Below are positions 1 through 6,727 of a stretch of DNA of 30,392 nucleotides, one piece after another. Source of the stretch: Elusimicrobiota bacterium (lineage in GTDB: Bacteria > CAYTYR01 > UBA6262); assembly GCA_003153935.1 (NCBI GenBank), contig PMCA01000012.1:1-30392 (forward strand). Reading direction: 5' to 3'. A program made the translations under genes and the position numbers. Each line of letters begins with the position of its first letter. Within the stretch, counting starts at the first letter, position 1. A model generated the notes under the pieces. That model was not told where the DNA came from. It saw nothing but the letters and a program-made list of their open reading frames with translations, and made no database searches.

Positions 1-447
1 ACAGTTGCTTCTTTCCAACCTGACGGGGACCAGGATTGGATAACCAGAAGATCATATGGGCAGATTAAATCTTCCCCTGTTTATTCACCTGATATGGATG
101 AAGTATATATGGGTTCAGGTAGTAGAAGCTTATATGGTTTCCGTGCTTACGACGGTAGACAGATAGACAGGTACAATACCAATCATGCGGTCGATTCCTC
201 CCCGGCGGTGCAGAATGACCAGTTGTTCGTCGGTAATGATGATAATTATGTGACGGCGTTGAATGTCGATAATTTACGCCGCATGTATCAATACAATACC
301 AACGGCAATATCGATTCCTCACCGGCCATTTACGGCAATAACCTGTATATCGGTTCCGATAGTCACCGGCTATATAAATTTGCCAGCCAGGTGACCCCGA
401 CCGGGACCCTGACCGTTCTGACGGAATCCTGGCGCGATACGTATTAA
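1..447 (+). CDS. PQQ-like beta-propeller repeat protein (3' end only)
   Basis: The reading frame is open from base 1 and ends with TAA at 445-447, so only the last 148 residues are present and the start lies upstream of the window. Three blade-like repeats are visible, each with a short D-S-S-P-A or K-S-S-P-V segment followed by a V/L-Y/F-x-G-S/N-x-D strand and a loop ending in a Y-x-F/Y-N type turn. This is the signature of PQQ-type (BamB-like) beta-propeller blades. Such proteins are usually periplasmic, lipid-anchored or cell-surface, and can act as binding scaffolds or as PQQ enzymes; the truncated part shows no catalytic residues that would tell these apart. The short tail after the last blade (T/S/V-rich, ending W-R-D-T-Y) is not recognised. 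A promoter separates it from the pilM-like gene, so it is probably not in that operon. Confidence 0.8.
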   Translation, partial: TVASFQPDGDQDWITRRSYGQIKSSPVYSPDMDEVYMGSGSRSLYGFRAYDGRQIDRYNTNHAVDSSPAVQNDQLFVGNDDNYVTALNVDNLRRMYQYNTNGNIDSSPAIYGNNLYIGSDSHRLYKFASQVTPTGTLTVLTESWRDTY

Positions 448-467
448 AATAGAAATATATTATTTCC

Positions 468-496
468 TTTACAAAAAAAACCAGTAGAGATATAAT
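468..496 (+). promoter_or_regulatory. sigma70-type promoter for the pilM-like operon
   Basis: TTTACA at 468-473 and a perfect TATAAT at 491-496 are separated by 17 bases. The expected start of transcription is near 503, giving a leader of about 60 bases before the TTG start at 564. It lies in the only sizeable gap (448-563) ahead of the pilus genes. The gap is otherwise AT-rich with no other feature that I recognise. Confidence 0.75.
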
Positions 497-563
497 ACTA
501 TAATCTATACCATATATAGTGTTCATTTTATTTGCCCTACTATACTTAGTTGAGAGGTAATCA

Positions 564-2261
564 TTGGCTAAGTCCCTGATCGGTTTGGACATTGGCACAA
601 ATAATGTAAAAGCCGTCGAGTTAATTGAGAGCGGTAAAGACGTCATTGTCAAACACGTGGGCTTCGCCCCGATCGAAGCTATCCCCGAACTAACCAACGA
701 GGAAGACCGCCACAAAGCCATCATCAAAGCCATCAAAGCCGCACTGCCTGCCGGAAGCCTGAAAAGTAAAAAAGTCGCCACCGCCTTGAGCGGAAAATCG
801 GTCATCACCCGCACAGTTTCTTTACCCAAAGGGCCGGTCCTGAGACTGCCGCGTGAAGAAGTCAAGCGGATGATCATCACCGAGATCGAAGCCGAGATCC
901 CATTCCCGGTGGAAGAGGCGGTGCTCGATTATTTTATCATCGATGACCTGGCTACGTTAAAAGAAGATAAAGTAAGAATGATGGTAGCCGTCGTGCCAAA
1001 GACGGAAATTGACAAAAACATGGCTCTGATGAAAGAGATCGGGATAGAGCAGGAGTCCATAGATATAGTGCCGTTCGCCCTGATGCGCGGCATTAGCGTG
1101 CTGAAAGCGCGCTTGAACGTGGAAACCATCGGTATCATCGAACTGGGTGCGGCTACCAGCGAAGTAGTAGTGGCCAAAGCCGGGGAGATGTTGTTCACCC
1201 GTAATATCCCGCTGGGCGGCAACCTGCTGACCCGGGTGATCCAAGATATACTGAACCTCGATTACGCCAAGGCGGAGAACAGCAAGGTCAAGGAAGGCCT
1301 GCCGCAAACGGTCACGCCGCAATTCGAACGGATCGCTACCGAGGTCAGGAACTCTCTGAGCTATTTCCAGCTGCAGGAGCATAAGAAAATAGACCTGACC
1401 TTTATCTGCGGCGGCGGTGGCAAGCTGAAGGAAGTCCTGCAATACCTGAAAGAAAAAATAGATATCCCCTTGGAAATCGCCAATCCTTTCGAGAACGTCA
1501 AGAACGCGATGAAGAACATCCCGGCGGATTTTCTCGCTGACATCGCCCCGTACCTGATCGTCGCCATCGGCCTGGCCATCAAGCAGAAAAAGACGGAGAA
1601 AAGGATCAACCTCCTGCCGGAGGAATTCCGGAAGGAAGGGGTTTCCTTCAAGATGATCTATGCCGCTGCGAGCGTAGCCACGACAATGGTGGTGATATTG
1701 ATCTATTTATTACTGGGTTATAAGGTAAAGCAGATGACTCTCAAGATCGATGAAATGACCAAGGCGATGAGTAATCTCCAGTATGTAGTGGTAAAAACCC
1801 AGGAAGCGAAAAAACTTTCCGATGAAACCAAACGGCTGGAAGACGTAGTAAAAAATATTTATAAAATATCTCCGCCATACGCTCAGGTATTGGATGAATT
1901 AGCGATGGCCATGCCCTCCTCCGTCTGGCTTAGGGAGATCGATATTACCGGGGATCAGGTAGAGGCGGCGGCACTCGCGGCAAAAAACGTTAAACCGGGT
2001 ACAGCTCCCAAAAAGGAATCCACTACCGGGCCGGCGCCTTTAAAAATGATAGTGGTGGGTTCTTCGCTAAAGACCCAGGGTGTGGCTGCCTTCATGATCA
2101 ACCTGAGGACCTATCCGCATTTTATAAACTTCGACCTGACCGGGGCGAGGTTAACCAACTATGGCAAGGAAGAGGGAGTGGCTTGGTCCTTTGAGTGTAA
2201 CCTGCTAAAGGAGCTTCCTAAAGTTGACGATAAAACAAAAACAGCCGAGGTAAAGAAGTAA
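564..2261 (+). CDS. PilM-PilN fusion, inner-membrane platform protein of a type IV pilus or type II secretion-like machine
   Basis: A single 565-residue frame joins two proteins that are normally separate. Residues 1 to about 340 are a PilM-like actin-fold ATPase: the N-terminus carries the GLDIGTNNVKAVE phosphate-1-type motif and later segments match the PilM fold (E-L-G-A-A near 192, G-G-G-G-K near 287). Residues 347-354 are RINLLPEE, the conserved cytoplasmic N-terminal peptide of PilN, followed by one membrane segment (about 364-386), a charged helical stretch and a PilN-like C-terminal domain (about 445-560). PilM is usually about 350 residues and PilN about 180, so both are complete. 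The start is TTG with GAGAGG at 552-557 as ribosome binding site. It overlaps the PilO-like gene by one base. GspL of type II secretion is an analogous actin-fold plus membrane fusion, so a secretion role is possible. Confidence 0.85.
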   Translation: MAKSLIGLDIGTNNVKAVELIESGKDVIVKHVGFAPIEAIPELTNEEDRHKAIIKAIKAALPAGSLKSKKVATALSGKSVITRTVSLPKGPVLRLPREEVKRMIITEIEAEIPFPVEEAVLDYFIIDDLATLKEDKVRMMVAVVPKTEIDKNMALMKEIGIEQESIDIVPFALMRGISVLKARLNVETIGIIELGAATSEVVVAKAGEMLFTRNIPLGGNLLTRVIQDILNLDYAKAENSKVKEGLPQTVTPQFERIATEVRNSLSYFQLQEHKKIDLTFICGGGGKLKEVLQYLKEKIDIPLEIANPFENVKNAMKNIPADFLADIAPYLIVAIGLAIKQKKTEKRINLLPEEFRKEGVSFKMIYAAASVATTMVVILIYLLLGYKVKQMTLKIDEMTKAMSNLQYVVVKTQEAKKLSDETKRLEDVVKNIYKISPPYAQVLDELAMAMPSSVWLREIDITGDQVEAAALAAKNVKPGTAPKKESTTGPAPLKMIVVGSSLKTQGVAAFMINLRTYPHFINFDLTGARLTNYGKEEGVAWSFECNLLKELPKVDDKTKTAEVKK

Positions 2262-2818
2262 TGCAGTTCAGGTTTACCACAAAAATTAAGCTTTACATCG
2301 TGATCGGGGCGATATTCCTGGCCCTGGTCGGGTCCTACTTTTTCCTGTTCCGGGAACAGATCAAGCAATTAATGACCCTGCGCGGCAATTTGCAACAGCT
2401 GGAAACCAGTTTTGCCAAGGTTAAGAAAGATGAGGCCTACCTGCCTAAGCTGGAGATCGAGATAGTCGAATCCAAGTTAAAGATCTTAACTACTCACCAG
2501 CACATACCGCCTGATTTTGATATCGCGAAAATAGTTGACGAATTGAGCCAACTATCTAATAAGGTCGGCATCAAGGATTACAACGCCCTGACCCCGCTGG
2601 CTCCGGCTTACTTAAAGGATTATGGCCTGATCCCGATAAAAGTGAGTTTCACCTGCAAATATTCCAAATTCATTGATTACCTGAAAGGTTTGGATAGTCT
2701 GAGTTTTTATACCCGCGTGGATGACATGATCCTGAAAGTCAACGAGACCGATCCGGAGCTAATAAACATTAATCTGAGCTTCGTTGTGTTCAATATGCCA
2801 GATCCAAATTTAAAATAG
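2261..2818 (+). CDS. pilO: PilO-like (GspM-like) inner-membrane platform protein
   Basis: The 185-residue product has a short cytoplasmic N-terminus, one membrane helix (about residues 9-29), a coiled-coil-like stretch (about 30-75) and a ferredoxin-like C-terminal half. This is the PilO layout, and PilO proteins are about 200 residues long. Its ATG overlaps the stop of the PilM-PilN gene in a TAATG arrangement, which implies translational coupling. PilO pairs with PilN in the periplasm to link the cytoplasmic PilM ring to the outer parts of the machine. Primary sequence in this family diverges strongly, so the call rests on topology and position after PilM/PilN. No PilP or PilQ gene follows. 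Confidence 0.75.
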   Translation: MQFRFTTKIKLYIVIGAIFLALVGSYFFLFREQIKQLMTLRGNLQQLETSFAKVKKDEAYLPKLEIEIVESKLKILTTHQHIPPDFDIAKIVDELSQLSNKVGIKDYNALTPLAPAYLKDYGLIPIKVSFTCKYSKFIDYLKGLDSLSFYTRVDDMILKVNETDPELININLSFVVFNMPDPNLK

Positions 2819-2827
2819 AGGGTATCC

Positions 2828-4516
2828 GTGAAACTATCCAAGAAGATCTTAACAGCAATCATTTTGCTTATTTTAACGGCCGGAACAGGTGCGGTTTATG
2901 GTTATGAGATCGACAATTCGGCTGACGGCTATTTTTATTTTTTGCAGGGACTGTCCCTGGAAAAGGTGGGCGATTTCAAGGGCGCTATTGCTGCCTATAA
3001 CCAGGCCCTGGTCTTCGACCCGACACACGCTCCCGCTTATGTGCAATTAGGCGAGACTTTTAACCTGAGCGGGGACGCGAACCAGGCAGAAATGGAAGCA
3101 CTGGCGGCTATTAAAGTTGATGAGAAATATTTGCCGGCCTATTTTCTGCTGGGAGCTCTTTATGTCCAGCGCAATAAATTGCCTGAAGCCATGTCCGTCT
3201 ATGAAAAGATCGTCTCCCTCGACCCGGAGAATTTTACGGCCTTATATATCCTGGGGAACATGTATTTAAACGCCGGCAATTACGCCAGCGCGGTGGAAGA
3301 ATTGCAGAAGGTCGTGGAACTGGTGCCGGATTACGCCGAAGCTTATCTGGCGCTGTCCGCCGCCTACGGCGCGCAGAATAAACTGCCGGAGGCCGCCGAA
3401 GCTTACCAAAAGGTCATAGCCATAGTTCCGGGGAACCTGGTCGCGTATTTCGGTTTGGCGGAAACATACGAACGGCAAAAGGAAACCCAGCAAGCGCTCC
3501 TGGTTTACCAGCAGATCGTCACTATCGACCCCAACAATTCCCTGGCCCATTATCACCTGGGGGTGCTGTACTTCGACCAGAAAATTTATGATAAAAGCGC
3601 CATTGAGTTCAACCAGGTGGCCAAAAATATCAACGATGACCTGTCTGTTTCCAGTTATTTCTACCTGGGCGCGATCAGCGAGGAATTGAAGCAGTTCGAC
3701 CAGGCGATCAAGTACTATCAGGAATCTTTGAGCGTCTGGGATAAAGTGGCAGTCAAGAAAGCCGACCGGAAACAGGACACGGAAGATATCCTGCCTTTGC
3801 GTAACGGGTCTTACCTGCATCTCGGCTATATTTACCTGCAACAGAATAAGCCCAAGCTGGCTCTGGAGATCATGAAAAAAGCGGTCGTGGCCGACAGCGA
3901 CAACCTGGTCTTTAACTATTTTCTGGGCATTGTGTATGCCGAACTCAAGGATTACGACCTGGCCATCACTTTTCTTAAAAAAGCTCTCACTCTCAAGACC
4001 CGCCATACCCTGATCCTGAATTACGCCAGCGTTGAGCCCGACCTGGATGAGTTATATTTCCGGATAGCGGTCCTGTATGACCAGACTAAAAACTTTCCCG
4101 CCTGTGAAGAAAACCTAAAGCTGGCCATAAGTTATAATTCCCATAATTATCAGGCGTTTAATTACCTCGGCTATTCCTACGCTGACAGAAGCGAAAAACT
4201 GCCGGAGGCGGAGCAGTACATAAAGAAGGCCCTGGTCGGAGAACCTGATAACGGCGCCTACCTGGACAGCCTGGGCTGGGTCTATTTCCGTCAGCAGCGT
4301 TATGAAGAATCCCTGGCCTGCATGCAAAAGGCTTTAATCTCACTTAAGGATGACCCGGCCGTGCTGGAACATATCGGCGATGTTTACGCCGCCCTCTTGG
4401 ACTGGGAAACGGCCGAAAAATTCTGGCGCCAGGCCCTGGCCGGCAACCCCGGCAACTCCTCCCTGAAGAAAAAGTTAACGGATAACCAGCAAAACTTGCC
4501 CTCTAAAAGCAAATAA
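2828..4516 (+). CDS. Exported tetratricopeptide (TPR) repeat protein
   Basis: The 562-residue product begins with a signal peptide (two lysines, then a hydrophobic run at about residues 8-22, with likely cleavage near the A-V-Y-G at 22-26). The rest is almost entirely TPR repeats of 34 residues, around ten or more, recognisable by repeated A-x-x-x-Y/L-x-x-A-L-x-x-D-P-x-N/H patterns. TPR proteins are protein-protein scaffolds. A periplasmic or outer-membrane-associated role (such as pilotin or secretin-assembly partner) would suit the pilM-N-O neighbours, but this is inference. The GTG start lies 9 bases after the PilO stop, with GAGGGT at 2817-2822 as ribosome binding site. The middle section around residues 310-325 is less regular and may be a linker between two TPR superhelices. 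Confidence 0.85.
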   Translation: MKLSKKILTAIILLILTAGTGAVYGYEIDNSADGYFYFLQGLSLEKVGDFKGAIAAYNQALVFDPTHAPAYVQLGETFNLSGDANQAEMEALAAIKVDEKYLPAYFLLGALYVQRNKLPEAMSVYEKIVSLDPENFTALYILGNMYLNAGNYASAVEELQKVVELVPDYAEAYLALSAAYGAQNKLPEAAEAYQKVIAIVPGNLVAYFGLAETYERQKETQQALLVYQQIVTIDPNNSLAHYHLGVLYFDQKIYDKSAIEFNQVAKNINDDLSVSSYFYLGAISEELKQFDQAIKYYQESLSVWDKVAVKKADRKQDTEDILPLRNGSYLHLGYIYLQQNKPKLALEIMKKAVVADSDNLVFNYFLGIVYAELKDYDLAITFLKKALTLKTRHTLILNYASVEPDLDELYFRIAVLYDQTKNFPACEENLKLAISYNSHNYQAFNYLGYSYADRSEKLPEAEQYIKKALVGEPDNGAYLDSLGWVYFRQQRYEESLACMQKALISLKDDPAVLEHIGDVYAALLDWETAEKFWRQALAGNPGNSSLKKKLTDNQQNLPSKSK

Positions 4517-4530
4517 CCCGTACATTTAAG

Positions 4531-4559
4531 TTGAATTTTCTCTTAAAAACTGCTATTAT
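4531..4559 (+). promoter_or_regulatory. sigma70-type promoter for the lolB-like/ispE operon
   Basis: TTGAAT at 4531-4536 and TATTAT at 4554-4559 are 17 bases apart, and a TG one base upstream of the -10 (4551-4552) resembles an extended -10. It sits in the 77-base gap after the TPR gene stop. The predicted start, near 4566, is about 28 bases before the GTG of the lipoprotein gene. Confidence 0.7.
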
Positions 4560-4593
4560 TAAAGCAATTTCTTAGAGAGAGAGTTCCCGCTCA

Positions 4594-5379
4594 GTGAAAC
4601 CTAAATCCTGTCTCCTTGCGCTTATGCTTTGCTGCCTGCCTCTTTTATCCGGGTGTAACCGCTATTACCTGAATAATTCCCTGGCTCCGGCCATGCTGGC
4701 GGATAAGATAAACCAGCCGCTGCCCGGACTCAGCAGTCTTTCCGGCGTGGTTAAGATCCAGATCCAAAGTTCCGCCGGGAATTACCAGCTGGTGCAGAAA
4801 TTATACTACCGTCAGCCGGACAAGCTGCGCCTGGAGATCATCGGGATCTTCGGCCTGCCGGCTATCCTGGTCCTCATAGAGGGAGATGATTTCCGTCTCT
4901 TCGTACCGATCAAGAACATACTGATAAAAGGCAAAACCAGTGAATTAGGTCCGGCTTTCTCCATCAACGACCTGCTCACCGGTTTTTTATACGGTTCCAG
5001 GCTGGACCTGAAGGGCGGCAGTGATTTTAAATTGGAAGAGAATGACCGCTATTACCGGCTGTCCTGGCTGGCCCAGGGTTACCGGCAGCAAGCCACGGTG
5101 GATAAGAAAACCAGTATCATCGTCAGGCAGGAAATATTAGAGACCAAAACGAACGAGGTGGTGCGCGAAGTGCACCGGGAGAGATTCACCGAGGTCGGTA
5201 ACCGCTATTATCCCCGGCTGATCAGCCTTTATGACCGGGAAATGAAGCAAAAGATCACTTTTCTTTTCAGCAGCCTGGCGTTCGACCCGGCGCTGGCCGA
5301 GGATCGTTTCCAATTGAAATTGCCTGCGCATTACGAAGAAAAAAGCCTGTCCGATTTTATGAAAGACTACGGTTACTAA
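4594..5379 (+). CDS. LolB-like outer-membrane lipoprotein
   Basis: The 261-residue product starts with a type II signal peptide: K/C-rich start, hydrophobic run, then lipobox L-S-G-C with the acceptor Cys at residue 21 (codon at 4654). The mature part begins as in LolB-type proteins, with a strand-rich region (about 45-130) containing hydrophobic Y-Y-R-Q-P-D-K-L-R and L-E-I-I-G-I-F-G-L-P segments, followed by more predicted beta strands to the C-terminus. LolB and related DUF4292 proteins form a half-barrel that binds lipoprotein acyl chains and inserts them into the outer membrane. Context supports this: in Gammaproteobacteria lolB directly precedes ispE and prs, as it does here. Sequence identity to LolB cannot be judged by eye, so the family is moderately sure. 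The GTG start is chosen because it gives a complete lipoprotein signal. Its stop abuts the ispE ATG with no gap. Confidence 0.65.
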   Translation: MKPKSCLLALMLCCLPLLSGCNRYYLNNSLAPAMLADKINQPLPGLSSLSGVVKIQIQSSAGNYQLVQKLYYRQPDKLRLEIIGIFGLPAILVLIEGDDFRLFVPIKNILIKGKTSELGPAFSINDLLTGFLYGSRLDLKGGSDFKLEENDRYYRLSWLAQGYRQQATVDKKTSIIVRQEILETKTNEVVREVHRERFTEVGNRYYPRLISLYDREMKQKITFLFSSLAFDPALAEDRFQLKLPAHYEEKSLSDFMKDYGY

Positions 5380-6243
5380 ATGAAAGTAAAAGCCTACGCC
5401 AAGATAAACCTATATTTGCAGGTCCGGAGCAAGAGGACGGATGGTTATCACGAGATAGAAACGCTGATGCAGGCTATCGGTTTGTATGATGAATTGGTCC
5501 TGACTAAAGCCGTAAGGGGCATCAGTATCTCCTGTTCAGACAAAAGATTGCCGGTAGGTCCGGCTAACCTGGTTTACCGGGCGGCCCAGGCCATGAGGCA
5601 GGCAGCACTGAACCGGGGGCGAAAGATAGCCGGGATCAGGATCCATTTAAAGAAAAATATCCCGGTAGGCGCGGGACTGGGCGGGGGATCCAGTGACGCC
5701 GCCAGTACTCTAAAAGCGCTCAACCGGTTATGGCGGGTCGGGTTAAGCCCTGTCGAATTGGCCGGTATCGGCTCGCAGCTGGGGTCAGACGTTCCTTTTT
5801 TCATTTATGGCGGGTCGGCCGTGGCCCGGGGCCGGGGCGAAAAACTATGCCCGGTGAAGGGGCTCCCTGGCAGGCGCCTGGTGTTGATAAAACCGCCTTT
5901 TGGCGTGTCTACCAGATGGGCCTATGAAAACCTAAAAATAAACTTGACTAAAACCCCTAAAAATAGTAAAATTATCTTCTATAAATTAAGGAAAAACCAC
6001 CCAAAAAACTTGGCCTGGTACCTCTTTAACGATTTGGAGAGCGTCTGCGGCCAAAAACATCCTTTACTTTTAAGAATAAAGCGGGATATGTTGGCTCTGG
6101 GAGCGTTAGCGGCGTTAATGAGCGGCAGCGGGTCTACGGTTTTCGCCATTGTGCCCAACCGGCAGGTTGAGCTCAGGATCAGGGAAGCGTGGGCGCGTAA
6201 GAAGGGCTATTGGGTCTGGAACGGCAGCGCCATAAAAACATAG
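5380..6243 (+). CDS. ispE: 4-diphosphocytidyl-2-C-methyl-D-erythritol kinase
   Basis: This 287-residue GHMP kinase phosphorylates the 2-hydroxyl of CDP-methylerythritol with ATP in the MEP isoprenoid pathway. The N-terminus has the family hallmark K-A-Y-A-K-I-N-L-Y-L with Lys8 or Lys10 near the active site, and R-T-D-G-Y-H at about 19-24. The ATP-binding glycine-rich loop is P-V-G-A-G-L-G-G-G-S-S-D-A-A (about 94-108), and the C-terminal GHMP motif is M-S-G-S-G-S-T-V-F-A (about 246-256). Length is normal for IspE. The ATG follows directly on the TAA of the lipoprotein gene, so both are probably co-translated. IspD and IspF are encoded further along the same window. Confidence 0.97.
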   Translation: MKVKAYAKINLYLQVRSKRTDGYHEIETLMQAIGLYDELVLTKAVRGISISCSDKRLPVGPANLVYRAAQAMRQAALNRGRKIAGIRIHLKKNIPVGAGLGGGSSDAASTLKALNRLWRVGLSPVELAGIGSQLGSDVPFFIYGGSAVARGRGEKLCPVKGLPGRRLVLIKPPFGVSTRWAYENLKINLTKTPKNSKIIFYKLRKNHPKNLAWYLFNDLESVCGQKHPLLLRIKRDMLALGALAALMSGSGSTVFAIVPNRQVELRIREAWARKKGYWVWNGSAIKT

Positions 6244-6246
6244 GAT

Positions 6247-6252
6247 GGTGGG
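6247..6252 (+). promoter_or_regulatory. ribosome binding site deciding the spoVG start
   Basis: The sequence GGTGGG lies four bases before the ATG at 6257. The earlier in-frame ATG at 6245 has no comparable purine run upstream, since it is preceded by the A-rich end of ispE, so 6257 is preferred. Confidence 0.5.
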
Positions 6253-6256
6253 TTCT

Positions 6257-6550
6257 ATGGAGATAACCGGGGTAAAAGTAAATTTAGTGCTGGATGAACA
6301 GGAAAAAAAACTGAAAGCTTTTGCCAATATAACCTTTGATGATTGTTTCGTCGTCAGCGGCCTTAAAGTAATAAAGGGAGATAAGGGGCTCTTTGTATCG
6401 ATGCCCAGCCGCAAACTTAAGGACGGGACGTTTAAAGATATAGCGCATCCATTGGATAACGAAACGCGGCAGAAAATTGAAGCCAAGGTCCTGGCCGCGT
6501 ATGAAGAAAAATTAAAAGAGCCGCCTCATAGCGGTGGTAACGTTAGATAA
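6257..6550 (+). CDS. spoVG: SpoVG-family RNA/DNA-binding regulator
   Basis: The product (97 residues from the preferred start) matches SpoVG: M-E-I-T-G-V-K-V at the N-terminus, A-F-A-N-I-T-F-D-D-C-F-V-V-S-G-L-K-V centrally, and V-S-M-P-S-R-K followed by D-I-A-H-P-L. SpoVG proteins are small nucleic-acid-binding regulators first known from sporulation in Bacillus but widespread in non-sporeformers. An in-frame ATG at 6245 would add four residues, but the ATG at 6257 fits the family's usual start (M-E-V/I-T) and has a G-rich ribosome binding site at 6247-6252. The gene sits immediately after ispE and ahead of tRNA-Gln, an order also seen around spoVG in other bacteria, where it neighbours ispE, glmU and prs. 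Confidence 0.9.
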   Translation: MEITGVKVNLVLDEQEKKLKAFANITFDDCFVVSGLKVIKGDKGLFVSMPSRKLKDGTFKDIAHPLDNETRQKIEAKVLAAYEEKLKEPPHSGGNVR

Positions 6551-6561
6551 TGCTCTATTTT

Positions 6562-6633
6562 TCTGGGGTGGTGTAATTGGTAACACCGGAGACTTTGGAT
6601 CTCCTGTTCTAGGTTCGAGTCCTAGCCCCAGAG
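6562..6633 (+). tRNA. tRNA-Gln (anticodon UUG)
   Basis: A full cloverleaf can be drawn. The acceptor stem TCTGGGG (6562-6568) pairs with CCCCAGA (6626-6632). The anticodon stem GGAGA/TCTCC (6588-6592, 6600-6604) encloses the loop CTTTGGA, giving anticodon UUG. The T-arm CTAGG/CCTAG (6609-6613, 6621-6625) encloses TTCGAGT. The discriminator is G at 6633 and CCA is not encoded. A glutamine tRNA next to prs is conserved in several bacterial groups. Its last 16 bases are duplicated downstream at 6686-6701. Confidence 0.96.
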
Positions 6634-6701
6634 TTTTGTTATCGGCTAGGACGAGAAGCAAGGTCCGCCTAGCTTTAGTGGCGGAAGTCCTAGCCCCAGA
6701 G
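6618..6701 (+). repeat. 16-bp direct repeat of the tRNA-Gln 3' end, with a nested hairpin
   Basis: The 16-base string AGTCCTAGCCCCAGAG occurs at 6618-6633, where it is the tRNA 3' end, and again exactly at 6686-6701. Between them, GGCTAGGAC (6644-6652) is the reverse complement of GTCCTAGCC (6687-6695), making a 9-bp outer stem. An inner 6-bp stem is TCCGCC/GGCGGA (6664-6669, 6680-6685). No protein frame here looks real. The string could be an attachment-site remnant, a partial tRNA duplication or a structured RNA after the tRNA. There is no clear T-run after the hairpin, so it is not a typical intrinsic terminator. Confidence 0.8.
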
Positions 6702-6727
6702 CTGATTTATTTAAAAAGGATGGTAAT

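Noticed and set aside
65-880. Long open frame on the minus strand opposite the PQQ protein and the start of the PilM-PilN gene
   Set aside because: It overlaps two well-supported plus-strand genes, has low-complexity composition and no recognisable domain.
3266-4006. 246-residue minus-strand frame opposite the TPR gene
   Set aside because: The plus strand carries clear TPR repeats; the antisense product shows no domain.
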